A DNA stretch of 64,000 bases from Agrobacterium tumefaciens (GTDB lineage Bacteria; Pseudomonadota; Alphaproteobacteria; Rhizobiales; Rhizobiaceae), in NCBI GenBank assembly GCA_025560025.1, contig CP048485.1:1488001-1552000 (forward strand), in the 5' to 3' direction. This document shows positions 27,522 through 38,328 of the stretch, piece after piece. How positions within the stretch are numbered: position 1 is the first letter of the stretch; each line of letters begins with the position of its first letter. The notes under the pieces were generated by a model. The model worked only from the letters and a program-made list of their open reading frames with translations, was not told the DNA's origin and did no database searches. The translations under genes were made by a program, and so were the position numbers.

Positions 27522-28775
27522 ATGTCCAGGTTCAAGTCCGATTTCCTCCGCACGCTCGACGAGCGCGGCTTCATTCACCAGATCTCCGACGAGTCGGGTC
27601 TCGACGAACTGTTCGCCAAGGAAACCGTGACCGCCTATATCGGCTATGACCCGACGGCTTCGAGTTTGCATGTCGGCCACCTTACCCAGATCATGATGCT
27701 GCACTGGATGCAGAAGACCGGCCACCAGCCGATCTCGCTGATGGGCGGCGGCACCGGCATGGTCGGCGATCCCTCCTTCAAGGAAGAGGCCCGCAGGCTG
27801 ATGACGATCGACATGATCGAGGACAACATCACCTCGCTCAAGCATGTCTTCGCCAACTACCTCGATTATGACCGCGCCAACAATCCGGCGCTGATGATCA
27901 ACAATGCCGACTGGCTGCGTGGCCTCAACTACCTCGAATTCCTGCGCGATGTCGGCCGCCATTTCTCGGTCAACCGCATGCTGTCCTTCGACAGCGTGAA
28001 GACCCGCCTCGACCGCGAGCAGTCGCTGTCCTTCCTCGAATTCAACTACATGATCCTGCAGGCCTACGACTTCGTGGAGCTGAACCAGCGTACCGGTTGC
28101 CGCCTGCAGATGGGTGGGTCGGACCAGTGGGGCAACATCATCAACGGTATCGACCTTGGTCACCGCATGGGGACGCCGCAGCTCTACGCGCTAACCTCGC
28201 CGCTTCTGACCACCTCCTCGGGCGCGAAGATGGGCAAGTCCGCTTCGGGCGCGGTATGGCTGAACAAGGACCTGCTGCCGGTCTATGATTTCTGGCAATA
28301 CTGGCGCAACACGGAAGATGCGGACGTGGTTCGCTTTGCGAAACTCTTCACCACGCTGCCGATGGATGAGATCGCCCGCATTGCCGCGCTTGGCGGATCG
28401 GAAATCAACGAGGCGAAGAAAATCCTCGCGACCGAAGTGACCGCCATCCTGCATGGCCGCGCCGCTGCGGAAGAAGCGGCTGAAACCGCGCGCAAGACCT
28501 TCGAGGAAGGTGCGCTCGCCGAAAACCTGCCCTCCATCGAGGTTCCGACATCCGAACTCGATGCCGGCCTCGGCGTTCTCTCGCTCATCGTCCGCGCCGG
28601 CCTCGCCGGCTCGAACGGCGAGGCCCGCCGCCACGTTCAGGGCGGTGCGGTGAAGATCAACGACGTCAGCGTTTCGGATGAGCGCCAGACGGTTGGTTCC
28701 GGTGAAGTGACCGGCGACGGCGTCATCAAGCTGTCGGTCGGCAAGAAGAAGCACGTTCTGGTTCGCCCGGCATAA
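27522..28775 (+). CDS. tyrS: Tyrosyl-tRNA synthetase
   Basis: The 417-residue class I synthetase has the HIGH-type motif HVGH in [13 protein letters not shown], tyrosine-recognition residues in GGSDQWGNI, and KMSKS-type KMGKS. A C-terminal S4-like RNA-binding domain ([26 protein letters not shown] region) completes it. It charges tRNA-Tyr. AAAAAGGTT precedes the ATG at 27522; the frame extending upstream to 27297 overlaps anmK and is not coding. Confidence 0.96.
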   Translation: MSRFKSDFLRTLDERGFIHQISDESGLDELFAKETVTAYIGYDPTASSLHVGHLTQIMMLHWMQKTGHQPISLMGGGTGMVGDPSFKEEARRLMTIDMIEDNITSLKHVFANYLDYDRANNPALMINNADWLRGLNYLEFLRDVGRHFSVNRMLSFDSVKTRLDREQSLSFLEFNYMILQAYDFVELNQRTGCRLQMGGSDQWGNIINGIDLGHRMGTPQLYALTSPLLTTSSGAKMGKSASGAVWLNKDLLPVYDFWQYWRNTEDADVVRFAKLFTTLPMDEIARIAALGGSEINEAKKILATEVTAILHGRAAAEEAAETARKTFEEGALAENLPSIEVPTSELDAGLGVLSLIVRAGLAGSNGEARRHVQGGAVKINDVSVSDERQTVGSGEVTGDGVIKLSVGKKKHVLVRPA

Positions 28776-28838
28776 GACTTACAAAAACATCGTGTCGAGG
28801 ACTGCGAAAGCGGTCCTCGATGCGCCGATACCCCCACT

Positions 28839-28955
28839 TCCGTCATGCCGGACTAGATCCGGCATCCAGCCACGGCGCGTCTGCGCCGTGAAAGGGCTCT
28901 CGCGCGATCAAGGACTTGATCGCACTGGACCCCGGATCAGGTCCGGGGTGACGGA
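28839..28955. repeat. Mosaic palindromic intergenic element (copy 1)
   Basis: About 117 bp composed of three nested palindromes: TCCGTCATGCCGGA.../GGATCAGGTCCGGGGTGACGGA ends, an inner GATCAAGGACTTGATC, and CACGGCGCG...CGCGCCGTG. The same modules in the same order occur in reverse orientation at 60571-60686. It lies between tyrS and the AsmA-like gene. Confidence 0.8.
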
Positions 28956-29014
28956 GTACGGGTGCACCCGTTCTCGCCAAACAGCCGCTTGCGCCAAGCT
29001 TTGCGACGCTCCAT

Positions 29015-32000
29015 TCACTGAAATTCGAAAATCTGCCGGAACACACCGGGCGCGATCAACGACAGCGGATTGATCGTCAGCTTCGGCTGGTCCGTCTGGC
29101 CTGATAGTTTGAAGGTAATGCCGAGCAGACCCCGGTCGCGGCCATTGCCGAGGAAAATGCCGATGAAGGGCAGCTCGCCGAACAGCCGGTTCAGGCCATA
29201 GGCGGGCATGAAGGTGCCGGTCATGTCCATGCGGCCGCTCTGGTCCTTCAGCAAGCCCTGGAAGGTCGCGCCGATCTGCTCGCCGCGCACGACGCCGTTT
29301 TCCACCGCAACCGAGCCGTTGACGTAAACGACCCGGGCAAAACCGCGCTGGAACTTCTCCGAGCTGACATCGATATTGCGGCGCACCGCATTGTTGAGGC
29401 TCCTGCCATCCTCACCCGTCGGCGTGGCAACGATATCCTGCAGCTTGGCTTCGTTCACGACGGCAAAATTGCGCAGGTCGAGCGATCCGCTCCAGTCACT
29501 GCCATTGGAGGTCGTGAGCGCAAGGTTGAGAAGGCCGCCGCGAATGCGGCTGTAGATATTGGCGAAACGGGCAAGCGACCCCGCATCGCTGCTGGTCAGC
29601 GTCACGGTTCCCGTTGCGCCGCGATTGACGGTCTGCGCCACGACCGCCTGGCCGTTGCCGGTGACGCCACGGAAATCCACCGAACGCACCTTGCCGTCAC
29701 GCACGCTGATATCCGAGCTGACATTGGCGAGGATTTCGTCGTTGAAACCGTAAACCTTGTCGAATTGCGTCTTGATGGCAAGGGATGGCTGCGCACGCGA
29801 TGTCCCGTCACCACCACCGGAAGAACTGCGCAGCTTCGAAAGGAAAGGCCTGACATCGGCGGATTTTCCCGAAGCATTGATGCTATAGCCGTTTTTCGAG
29901 GCGGCGACCGAAACGGCGTAATTGTCGGAAGGCGACAATTGCACGCGGCTGAGATCGGCTGAAATCAGTCCGTTCTTGCTGAAGGCAATATCGCCGGCAG
30001 CGCCAAAGCCATCGCCATCGAGGGAAAAATCACTGATTGTCGTGCGGCCATCCACCACCTCCATGGTGAAGGCAGCTTTTGCCGGAATGCCGATACCCTT
30101 GCTCCAGCCAAGCCCCGGCAGAATGATCGATGCCTTGTTGAGGTCGAGCCGGACATCCTGACGTTTGGGATCGGCCCCTGAAATTTCCATCACCGTCGTG
30201 CCGCCAAGGACTGTCGAAAGCTCCGGCGCAAGCTTGGCAACCTGCGACTCGTTCAAGGTTGCCTTCAGCAACAGTGTCGGAGAGACGTCGCTGTTCTTGC
30301 GCACAGGTTCCGTCATTTCGATGTCCATCGGCACATCGTCCACCCGGCCCTTGCCCTCAAGCCTGAGCTGCCGGTCGTTCAACGCCATGAAACCATCGAG
30401 CGCGGTCACCTTGTGGCCGGCGAACGGCTTTGTCAGCGACAGGTTCTTGAGGTCGAGATCGGCCGTCCATACCGGCGGCGGCGGGTTTTGGCTGGAGAGG
30501 AGCCCGATGGTCAGCTTCGCATTCGCCTTCACATCGCCGGTGAAATCGTCCGGCTTGAACTGCGTATCCTTGAGGGCATTGATGGGTTTCAGCGTCGCAA
30601 GCTCCGCCACGGCATCGGCTGCGCCCGCAACATTCAGTTCAAGATTTCCAAGCAGCGGCTTGTCATAGACATCGGAGATCAGGAAACGGCTGTTCTCAAG
30701 CGCAAGCGAGCGATTGGACGGGAAATAGGATGTCGCCCGCTTGATATCGACACTCATCTGGCCGCCGACGAGATTGAAATGCGCGTCGACATCGCGCAGC
30801 GGCGGAATGTCGCCGGTCGTATTGAGCCGCGTATCGTCAATATCGAAGCGGATCTGCATTTCGCTCTCGCCAAGCACCAGCGGGCAACCGGGACCGCACA
30901 TCCGCCCCTGCGGAATGAAAACGGCAATCGAGCCATTCGTGATCGTCCCGCCATAAAGGTTGGAAACCACCCATTCGCGCGGCTTGTGCGCCATCCAGAA
31001 CGGCCAGAGCTGCTTGACCGCCGTCGCCTCCATCTTCGGAATCTGCCCCGCGAAACTGATTTCCGGCGATCCTTCCCCAAACCGGATTTTCAGCGATCCC
31101 GCCATGTCTCCAAGTGGACCGCTGACATAAAGCGAGGGAACCTCAAGCTGTTTCGTGGCCGCCGTAAATTGCCCATCGGCCTTCAGGCTGAAAGGCACGG
31201 GCGCCTCACCCGAGGCTTCGGCGGAAGCCACCGCATTGTCGATCCGCAGCGAAAGACCGAAGCCCTCTTCGGTATCCCTGATTTCGCCAACGACCGGAAC
31301 GACCGTCCGCCCCAGCTCCACCCGTGAGTTTTCGATCACGAGCGTGCTCTTTTGAAAATCGTAGCGGGCATTGACCGTGCCGGCGGTAAAGGGCTGGGCC
31401 TCGCCACCGATCAGAAGCGTTCCATTGCCCATGCCGACCGAGACGTCCAGCCGTGGCTCGTGCCCTTCCATGGCGCGGCGGGCAACGATGCTGACACCGG
31501 TCTTGACATTCAGCCCCTCATGAATATTGCCCTGCGGATCGTATTTTTCCAGAAACGGGCCTATATCGAAACCGTCTATCCGGGCCTGAAAGCCATCGAT
31601 CACGCCGCCACCGCCCGAGGTCTTCAGCGACACGCTGGCAATTTCACCGTTAAACAAGGTTTCGCCATCAAGCGCATAGCCGCCCTGCTGGTCGGGCGTC
31701 AGCGACAGTTCCCGCACCTCGATGGTACGCGGTTTACCGAGTTCACCGGGCGGCAGATGAACCGAAACGCTGGAAATATCGATTTCCTCGGTTCCGCTGC
31801 TCAAGAAAGCCTGCGCAAGCTTGTCGAGCTGCCCGAAAGCCTCCTGCAATTGCTGCGGCACCGCATCGAGCTTGACACTGGACAGATCGAAACCGTTGCC
31901 CTTGGGCAAGAGCGCCGTATCGAGCTCCATGCCGTCGGCCTCGAGGCTCTGTACCGAGACGCGGCCAGCCAGAAGCGCAAGCGGATCGAGCGCCATGCCG

Positions 32001-32398
32001 ATCGCCCGCGCCCGGCTCAGATGCTGGCCGGATTCCTTCTCGACAATGTCCACATCCTGCGCCACCAGCGCCAGCCGCAGCCCGGTCGAGAACCGGATGG
32101 CCGATGAGCCTATCCGCGCGCTGTAGTGAGGCCCGAGCGCCCTTTCCAGCGCCTGCTGCGCCTGGCTGGAAAGGGTCTTGTCGATCGATCCGGTTTCAAC
32201 AGAGACGATGATGCCGCCGATCGACAGAAAGGCGAGCACGAAAAGAGCCGCGAAAATCTTGATGAAGGCACGCGCCATGGAACGCGGCGGCGGGCAATGC
32301 ACGATGATGGGATCTTCCGCCTGCGCCGAAGGGAGATCGTGCAGCGCAATGATATCGCGCTTGCCGAACGTAACCTTTTCACCCCTGACTTCAGCCAT
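29015..32398 (-). CDS. AsmA-like/DUF3971 (YhdP-type) giant envelope protein
   Basis: This 1127-residue protein has a cytoplasmic N-terminus of about 40 residues and one membrane helix (about 42-66, FIKIFAALFVLAFLSIGGIIV). A very long beta-rich periplasmic region follows, with the DUF3971 segment in the middle and an AsmA_2-like C-terminus ending PLSLIAPGVFRQIFEFQ. AsmA-like proteins form hydrophobic grooves thought to move phospholipids between the inner and outer membrane. It is the longest gene in the window, monocistronic, and divergent from bcp. Confidence 0.85.
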   Translation of the reverse strand: MAEVRGEKVTFGKRDIIALHDLPSAQAEDPIIVHCPPPRSMARAFIKIFAALFVLAFLSIGGIIVSVETGSIDKTLSSQAQQALERALGPHYSARIGSSAIRFSTGLRLALVAQDVDIVEKESGQHLSRARAIGMALDPLALLAGRVSVQSLEADGMELDTALLPKGNGFDLSSVKLDAVPQQLQEAFGQLDKLAQAFLSSGTEEIDISSVSVHLPPGELGKPRTIEVRELSLTPDQQGGYALDGETLFNGEIASVSLKTSGGGGVIDGFQARIDGFDIGPFLEKYDPQGNIHEGLNVKTGVSIVARRAMEGHEPRLDVSVGMGNGTLLIGGEAQPFTAGTVNARYDFQKSTLVIENSRVELGRTVVPVVGEIRDTEEGFGLSLRIDNAVASAEASGEAPVPFSLKADGQFTAATKQLEVPSLYVSGPLGDMAGSLKIRFGEGSPEISFAGQIPKMEATAVKQLWPFWMAHKPREWVVSNLYGGTITNGSIAVFIPQGRMCGPGCPLVLGESEMQIRFDIDDTRLNTTGDIPPLRDVDAHFNLVGGQMSVDIKRATSYFPSNRSLALENSRFLISDVYDKPLLGNLELNVAGAADAVAELATLKPINALKDTQFKPDDFTGDVKANAKLTIGLLSSQNPPPPVWTADLDLKNLSLTKPFAGHKVTALDGFMALNDRQLRLEGKGRVDDVPMDIEMTEPVRKNSDVSPTLLLKATLNESQVAKLAPELSTVLGGTTVMEISGADPKRQDVRLDLNKASIILPGLGWSKGIGIPAKAAFTMEVVDGRTTISDFSLDGDGFGAAGDIAFSKNGLISADLSRVQLSPSDNYAVSVAASKNGYSINASGKSADVRPFLSKLRSSSGGGDGTSRAQPSLAIKTQFDKVYGFNDEILANVSSDISVRDGKVRSVDFRGVTGNGQAVVAQTVNRGATGTVTLTSSDAGSLARFANIYSRIRGGLLNLALTTSNGSDWSGSLDLRNFAVVNEAKLQDIVATPTGEDGRSLNNAVRRNIDVSSEKFQRGFARVVYVNGSVAVENGVVRGEQIGATFQGLLKDQSGRMDMTGTFMPAYGLNRLFGELPFIGIFLGNGRDRGLLGITFKLSGQTDQPKLTINPLSLIAPGVFRQIFEFQ

Positions 32399-32517
32399 AC
32401 GCCCGTGTTTGCCCCTGAATAGCTTTTGTTTCGCCCCAACACTGGACGACGCGCCGTTTCGCTATATATCGAATGTGGCGACTTTCACTCAACATCCCGG
32501 CGAAAGAAAGGTGGATT

Positions 32518-32985
32518 ATGACAGACTTGACGATTGGCAGCCCGGCTCCGGATTTCACTTTGCCCCGTAACGGTGAAGGAACGGTGACATTGTCCGGCCT
32601 GCGAGGCAAGGCGGTCGTTCTCTATTTCTACCCGAAGGACGATACATCCGGCTGCACCGCCGAAGCGATCGACTTCAGCGCCCTTGGCGGAGAATTCGAG
32701 GCCGCCAACACGGTCGTCATCGGCATTTCCCCTGACAGCGTCAAAAGCCACGACAAGTTCGCTGCAAAACACGCGCTCAGCGTCATGCTCGCCTCCGACG
32801 AGGACAGGAAGGCTCTCGAAGCCTACGGCGTCTGGAAGGAAAAAAGCATGTATGGCAAAAAATACATGGGCGTCGAACGCACCACCTTCCTCATCGCACC
32901 CAATGGCACAATCGCCGAGATCTGGAACAAGGTGAAGGTCGCGGGCCACGCACAGGCCGTCCTGGACGCCGCAGGCAAACTCTGA
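32518..32985 (+). CDS. bcp: Thioredoxin-dependent peroxiredoxin (BCP/PrxQ type)
   Basis: The 155-residue protein has the BCP signature FYPKDDTSGCTAEA with the peroxidatic cysteine at residue 46. The second cysteine five residues later, present in many PrxQ enzymes, is missing, so this is a one-cysteine-type variant or uses a partner thiol. VERTTFLIAPNG is also typical. It reduces organic peroxides and H2O2 in the cytoplasm. The ATG at 32518 is preceded by GAAAGAAAGGTGG. Confidence 0.92.
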   Translation: MTDLTIGSPAPDFTLPRNGEGTVTLSGLRGKAVVLYFYPKDDTSGCTAEAIDFSALGGEFEAANTVVIGISPDSVKSHDKFAAKHALSVMLASDEDRKALEAYGVWKEKSMYGKKYMGVERTTFLIAPNGTIAEIWNKVKVAGHAQAVLDAAGKL

Positions 32986-33000
32986 GAGACGGCGCCTGTC

Positions 33001-33828
33001 GTGACACCCCCTTTCAAAATCATGTCGCTGCGCGGCGGCGCCGCCGAGGCGATCGCCAGCGCCGATCTCGACAGAAAAACCGCATTGGCGCAGGAGACGG
33101 CGACACGATGGTTCGAACGTCGCCTGTCGCTGCGCTCTCCTCTCGATCCGCCCCTGCCCGAACGTCCGGGCAGGCCTGAAAAGCCGCAGCTCGTTCCACC
33201 GACCGCCGTCGAGCGCCGTTCCCTTCACACCGTCAAGGGCCGCATAGCGCTGTTGCATGCCATTGCCCATATCGAGCTGAACGCTGTTGATCTCGCACTC
33301 GACATCGTTGCCCGTTATGCCAGCGAGCCGGTGCCGCATTCCTTTTTCGATGGCTGGATGCAGGTCGCCTTCGAAGAGGCGAAACATTTCCGGCTGGTGC
33401 GTGACCGGCTGCGGAGCCTGGACGCGGACTATGGCGATCTGCCGGCCCATGACGGGCTCTGGCAGGCAGCCCACTCGACCCGCAACGACCTGACTGCGCG
33501 GCTCGCGGTCGTCCCTCTCATTCTTGAAGCGCGCGGGCTGGATGTGACGCCCTCCCTGCAGGCAAAGATGCGGGAAACCGGAGATCTGGAAAGTGCCGCC
33601 GTTCTCGATGTCATCTACAATGATGAAAAGGGCCATGTCGCCATCGGCGCCAAATGGTTCCGGTTTCTGTGCGCCCGCGAAAAGAAGGACCCGGCAGCCA
33701 CCTTCAAACAGCTGGTGCGCACCAATTTCCGCGGTCCGCTGAAACCGCCCTTCAACGACCTCGCCCGCGCCGAAGCAGGTCTGACGCCGTCCTTTTATCG
33801 CTCGCTTACCGCCGTCAGCAACAGCTGA
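33001..33828 (+). CDS. DUF455 ferritin-like protein
   Basis: The 275-residue all-helical protein has two metal-binding helix pairs typical of the ferritin-like DUF455 family: AIAHIELNAVDLALD and FEEAKHF in the first half, and LEARGLDVTP with YNDEKGHVAIG in the second. The glutamates and histidines in ExxH positions suggest a di-iron centre. The function is unknown. It follows bcp by 15 bp and probably shares its transcript, a link to oxidative stress. The start is the GTG at 33001; an ATG at 33022 is possible. Confidence 0.85.
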   Translation: MTPPFKIMSLRGGAAEAIASADLDRKTALAQETATRWFERRLSLRSPLDPPLPERPGRPEKPQLVPPTAVERRSLHTVKGRIALLHAIAHIELNAVDLALDIVARYASEPVPHSFFDGWMQVAFEEAKHFRLVRDRLRSLDADYGDLPAHDGLWQAAHSTRNDLTARLAVVPLILEARGLDVTPSLQAKMRETGDLESAAVLDVIYNDEKGHVAIGAKWFRFLCAREKKDPAATFKQLVRTNFRGPLKPPFNDLARAEAGLTPSFYRSLTAVSNS

Positions 33829-33988
33829 CGCCGCTTTCGGCCCTGAAAGCCTCCCCGGCAAAACTTCGTTAACCTTAACGAATTATGATTTCCTTCAGTG
33901 CCCCGTGCGTCCGGTCGGACGCGCGAATGACGCTCCAAACTGTTGAATCTACGCGTCGTGCTTTGCGAAGCCAGCCCGGAGAGAGATT

Positions 33989-35284
33989 TTGACTGATACA
34001 ACGGAAAACCGGGTATTCGGCAAAAAGCGTGAGCCACACGTCCTCATTCTGGCGCGCGGTGACAAGGTTCGGCATCTGACGATCCGGCCCTGGATGTCGG
34101 CGCTTGCCGGCTGCACCATCGGTTTTCTTTCACTCGGTTATCTCGGTGCCACCGGCTATCTCATCCTGCGCGACGACCTGATCGGCGCAACCATGGCGCG
34201 CCAGACGCGCATCCAGAACGATTACGAAGACCGCATCGCAGCGCTGAGAGCGCAGGTGGACCGCGTTACTTCACGGCAATTGCTCGACCAGCAGGTGGTT
34301 GAAAAGAAAGTGGAAAAGCTGCTGGAACAGCAGGCCGCCCTCACCTCCAGGCACGGACGCATGAGCGAATTGCTGGAACGCGCGGAAAATTCCGGCATCG
34401 CCGCTTCGCCGGCCGCACCTTCCTCTCTCTCGAATGCGATGGCACCGGAAAAACGCGCCGATATGTCCGGCGGCCTTTCCGCCATCGAAAAGCTGATGGC
34501 GCCCCGGAAATTGCAGCCGGAAAATGCCGGAACCGACAAGCGGGCGTCCTACGTTCCAGAAGCCGGCGAAACACCTTCCGACCGGGCCGACCGGGTGTTC
34601 TCCAAGGTGACGCTTTCGCTGAAGGACATCGAGCGCCAACAGATATCGCGCATAGCCAGGCTGACCAGCGACGCCGAGGACAAGGCGAGCGCGATGCAGG
34701 ACATCATCCGTCAGGCAGGCCTGAAAATCGACGAAAGCGGCACGGACGATGTTGGCGGTCCCTATGCGGATCCTCAGCGCAGCGAAACCGATCCCTTCAA
34801 TCTGTCCCTCACCAATCTCGACAATGCGCTCAACCGTCTGGATATCGTCAAGGAAAGCGCGACCGCCCTGCCCTTCGGCAATCCGGCTCCCGGCAGGACC
34901 ATCACCAGCCGATTCGGCAACCGGATGGATCCGTTCCTCGGGCGGCCCGCCTTGCATACCGGCATCGATTTCCGTGCAGAAACCGGCGCTGACGTGAAGG
35001 CAACCGGTGCCGGCAAGGTGACGGTGGCGGAAAATTCCGGCGGCTACGGCAATATGGTCGAGATCGACCACGGCCAGGGCGTGTCGACGCGATTCGGCCA
35101 CCTCTCCGCCATTCTGGTCAGGGTGGGTGAGAAAGTGGAGGCCGGCCACGTTATCGGCCGGGCCGGCAGCACCGGCCGCTCGACCGGTCCGCATGTGCAT
35201 TATGAAGTACGCCGCAACGATACGCCTGTTGATCCGATGCGGTTCCTGGTCGCCGGGGCAGAGCTTAAAACCTATCTTAAATAG
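33989..35284 (+). CDS. Membrane-anchored M23 metallopeptidase (LytM family)
   Basis: This 431-residue protein has an N-terminal cytoplasmic segment, a membrane helix (about 36-60) and a coiled coil (about 75-135) rich in E, Q, K and L. A linker and a C-terminal M23 domain follow. Zinc ligands are visible: H323 and D327 in LHTGIDF, and H402/H404 in HVHYE. It should cut peptidoglycan peptide cross-links in the periplasm or regulate amidases. The start is TTG at 33989 with GGAGAGAGA upstream, an uncommon codon but well supported. Confidence 0.9.
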   Translation: MTDTTENRVFGKKREPHVLILARGDKVRHLTIRPWMSALAGCTIGFLSLGYLGATGYLILRDDLIGATMARQTRIQNDYEDRIAALRAQVDRVTSRQLLDQQVVEKKVEKLLEQQAALTSRHGRMSELLERAENSGIAASPAAPSSLSNAMAPEKRADMSGGLSAIEKLMAPRKLQPENAGTDKRASYVPEAGETPSDRADRVFSKVTLSLKDIERQQISRIARLTSDAEDKASAMQDIIRQAGLKIDESGTDDVGGPYADPQRSETDPFNLSLTNLDNALNRLDIVKESATALPFGNPAPGRTITSRFGNRMDPFLGRPALHTGIDFRAETGADVKATGAGKVTVAENSGGYGNMVEIDHGQGVSTRFGHLSAILVRVGEKVEAGHVIGRAGSTGRSTGPHVHYEVRRNDTPVDPMRFLVAGAELKTYLK

Positions 35285-35399
35285 TCGGCCGAATTTAACG
35301 CTTTTTTTGCGCTTTTTACGATAAATCGCGCAAAACCGCGCCGAAGGCTAAAAAGCCCCGCTCGAACCGCGACGTTTCGCGTGCATTTCCCGTTGTTTC

Positions 35400-35428
35400 C
35401 TTGACTTTCCGGCAATTTGGGCATATCC
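35400..35428 (+). promoter_or_regulatory. Candidate sigma-70 promoter for the DEAD-box gene
   Basis: CTTGAC at 35400-35405, a 17-base spacer and ATATCC at 35423-35428 fit the rhizobial CTTGAC-N17-CTATAT pattern. It would give a leader of about 70 bases before the TTG at 35504. Confidence 0.4.
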
Positions 35429-35503
35429 CCGCGCCAAGTCTTTGCAAGTGTCGCAGCGGCACGCAGGTGTTCTTACCGAACCAGAACGGAAAAAGTTCTT
35501 CCT

Positions 35504-37009
<1,506 letters not shown>

Positions 37010-37038
37010 GCCCACCAGACTGCCGCGGGAATGAAAAC

Positions 37039-37455
37039 ATGACGCCGACCATCAAGCCAGGACAGGATTTTCCAGGCGTCGGCGTTGGCCTCGCCATATT
37101 GCGCGATGGCCAGCTTCTCCTCTGCCGGCGCATGAAAGCGCCGGAGGCAGGATACTGGAATATTCCAGGCGGCAAGGTTGACCATCTGGAAACCGCCCTC
37201 GCCGCAGCAAGGCGAGAGGCCGAAGAAGAGACCGGGCTGACAATCGGCAAGGTCGAGTTTCTCTGCCACAGCGAATATATCAATCCGGAAGACCGCCATC
37301 ACTGGGTCTCGCTGATCTTCATAACGCGTGACACGCAGGGTGAACCGTCGCTCACGGAACCGGACAAGCTTTCCGAAATCGGCTGGTTCGACCTCGATGC
37401 CCTTCCAGCACCCATTTCCGCTTTTGCGAAAGACGCCTTGACCGCGCTGAAATAA
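37039..37455 (+). CDS. Nudix hydrolase
   Basis: The 138-residue protein contains a perfect Nudix box near residues 44-66: G-x5-E-x7-R-E-A-E-E-E-T-G-L. The remainder (PGVGVGLAILRDGQLLLCRR, WNIPGGKV, WFDLDALP) resembles the NUDT15/MutT-like subgroup that hydrolyses nucleoside diphosphates linked to other groups. Substrate cannot be fixed from sequence. It follows the helicase by 29 bp, with no clear separate promoter. Confidence 0.9.
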   Translation: MTPTIKPGQDFPGVGVGLAILRDGQLLLCRRMKAPEAGYWNIPGGKVDHLETALAAARREAEEETGLTIGKVEFLCHSEYINPEDRHHWVSLIFITRDTQGEPSLTEPDKLSEIGWFDLDALPAPISAFAKDALTALK

Positions 37456-37666
37456 AGCCGGGCAACAAACAGCGAACCGCCGCTCTGCCGACGCAAGGAC
37501 GGCATTTTTCCGTCTCAAGGAGAGATTTGCGCGGATCGAACATGCTCACGCCCGCACCAGAAGACCCGCTTTCATGCGATTTATTTTCAGCAAACATAAT
37601 TATAGAAGAATGTTTTTGCGCGAAGCTTTCAAAATACAATTTAAAATTGCTTAAATTAGCACAATG

Positions 37667-37805
37667 TAAAAAACCGCCCCAGTTGCCTGAAGCGGTTTAT
37701 ACGTGATGAAATAAATAGAATAAGAACTGTAATATAGTCTGGCAGTGCTTATAATCGGAACACTTCCGAGGCCTTTTAAAGCCAATTTCAGTCGTCCCCT
37801 GAAAC
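37667..37805 (-). ncRNA. Candidate small regulatory RNA, about 139 nt
   Basis: The unit has a consensus promoter, three predicted hairpins and an intrinsic terminator, with no convincing reading frame. From the 5' end it contains TTTCAG/CTGAAA with a 7-nt loop (37804-37786), CGGAA/TTCCG with a 3-nt loop (37768-37756), a long single-stranded AU-rich stretch, then the terminator hairpin. This layout suits an Hfq-binding trans-acting sRNA. I cannot assign it to a known rhizobial family. Confidence 0.6.
37668..37698 (-). terminator. Rho-independent terminator of the candidate sRNA
   Basis: On the minus strand AAACCGC (37698-37692) pairs with GCGGTTT (37677-37671), followed by a six-T run ending at 37668. 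No protein gene ends upstream of it on that strand, so it must serve a non-coding transcript. Confidence 0.75.
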
Positions 37806-37811
37806 ACGGAT

Positions 37812-37841
37812 ATCTAAGCTAAACATTTACTTTCCGTCAAG
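37812..37841 (-). promoter_or_regulatory. Promoter of the candidate sRNA
   Basis: On the minus strand CTTGACG (37841-37835), a 17-base spacer and TTAGAT (37817-37812) match the rhizobial housekeeping consensus CTTGAC-N17-CTATAT. The predicted start is near 37805. Confidence 0.6.
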
Positions 37842-38028
37842 CAAATCTTCTCGCAAATGCGAAAAAAACATGGCAAGAAGCAAATGGCAGGCAAAAAAAT
37901 CAGAATATTATCTTTGCATATCAATGAATTGAAGAGATGAAAATTAAATGTGCAGTCTATCGCGCTGCACTTAAAAAGTGCAGAATGAGATATTAATCTG
38001 CATAAAATTTGCTTATAAGCTCGGCATG

Positions 38029-38217
38029 TTACAGCATTATAAAGTAAAGAGCCTCTCGTAGAGCGCAGGCGATACTTCTTTTTGCACTCTGCGGAAATTC
38101 CATTAGCTTTCGAGCAACGATAATCGGCAGATCGCCCATAATTGCGCCAAACACCAACAACCAGGACGTGTCGTCGTCCTCCCGCCTTTCGAATCGGATA
38201 AGTTCCACCACAACCAT
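38029..38217 (-). CDS. Possible small hypothetical protein
   Basis: This 62-residue frame encodes a protein with an acidic/basic N-terminus (VVVELIRFERREDDD) and a mixed hydrophobic remainder. No family is recognised and no good ribosome site precedes the ATG. It is the best frame in the long AT-rich gap but may not be coding. Confidence 0.25.
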   Translation of the reverse strand: MVVVELIRFERREDDDTSWLLVFGAIMGDLPIIVARKLMEFPQSAKRSIACALREALYFIML

Positions 38218-38328
38218 CGCGAAGGGCGGTCGATGTGCGATTCTGCGAGGGTGTCAGTGATTTTTCCTTTGGAAAACCGATTGTTGCCGATAAACATCAA
38301 GCCGGGACAACAGGATTTCGATCACGTC

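Larger units (their letters stand above)
37456..38328. other. Long AT-rich intergenic region
   Basis: This is the longest gap in the window (about 870 bp) and is markedly AT-rich against its surroundings. It holds a candidate small RNA unit on the minus strand (37667-37841), a perfect 8-bp hairpin CTGCACTT-AAA-AAGTGCAG at 37965-37983 inside a cluster of TGCAG repeats, and one weak minus-strand frame (38029-38217). The right end carries the start region of the periplasmic binding protein. Confidence 0.6.

Noticed and set aside
37039..37698. Hairpin at 37671-37698 as terminator of the Nudix gene
   Set aside because: The T run is on the minus strand and the plus side lacks one, so it fits a minus-strand transcript instead.
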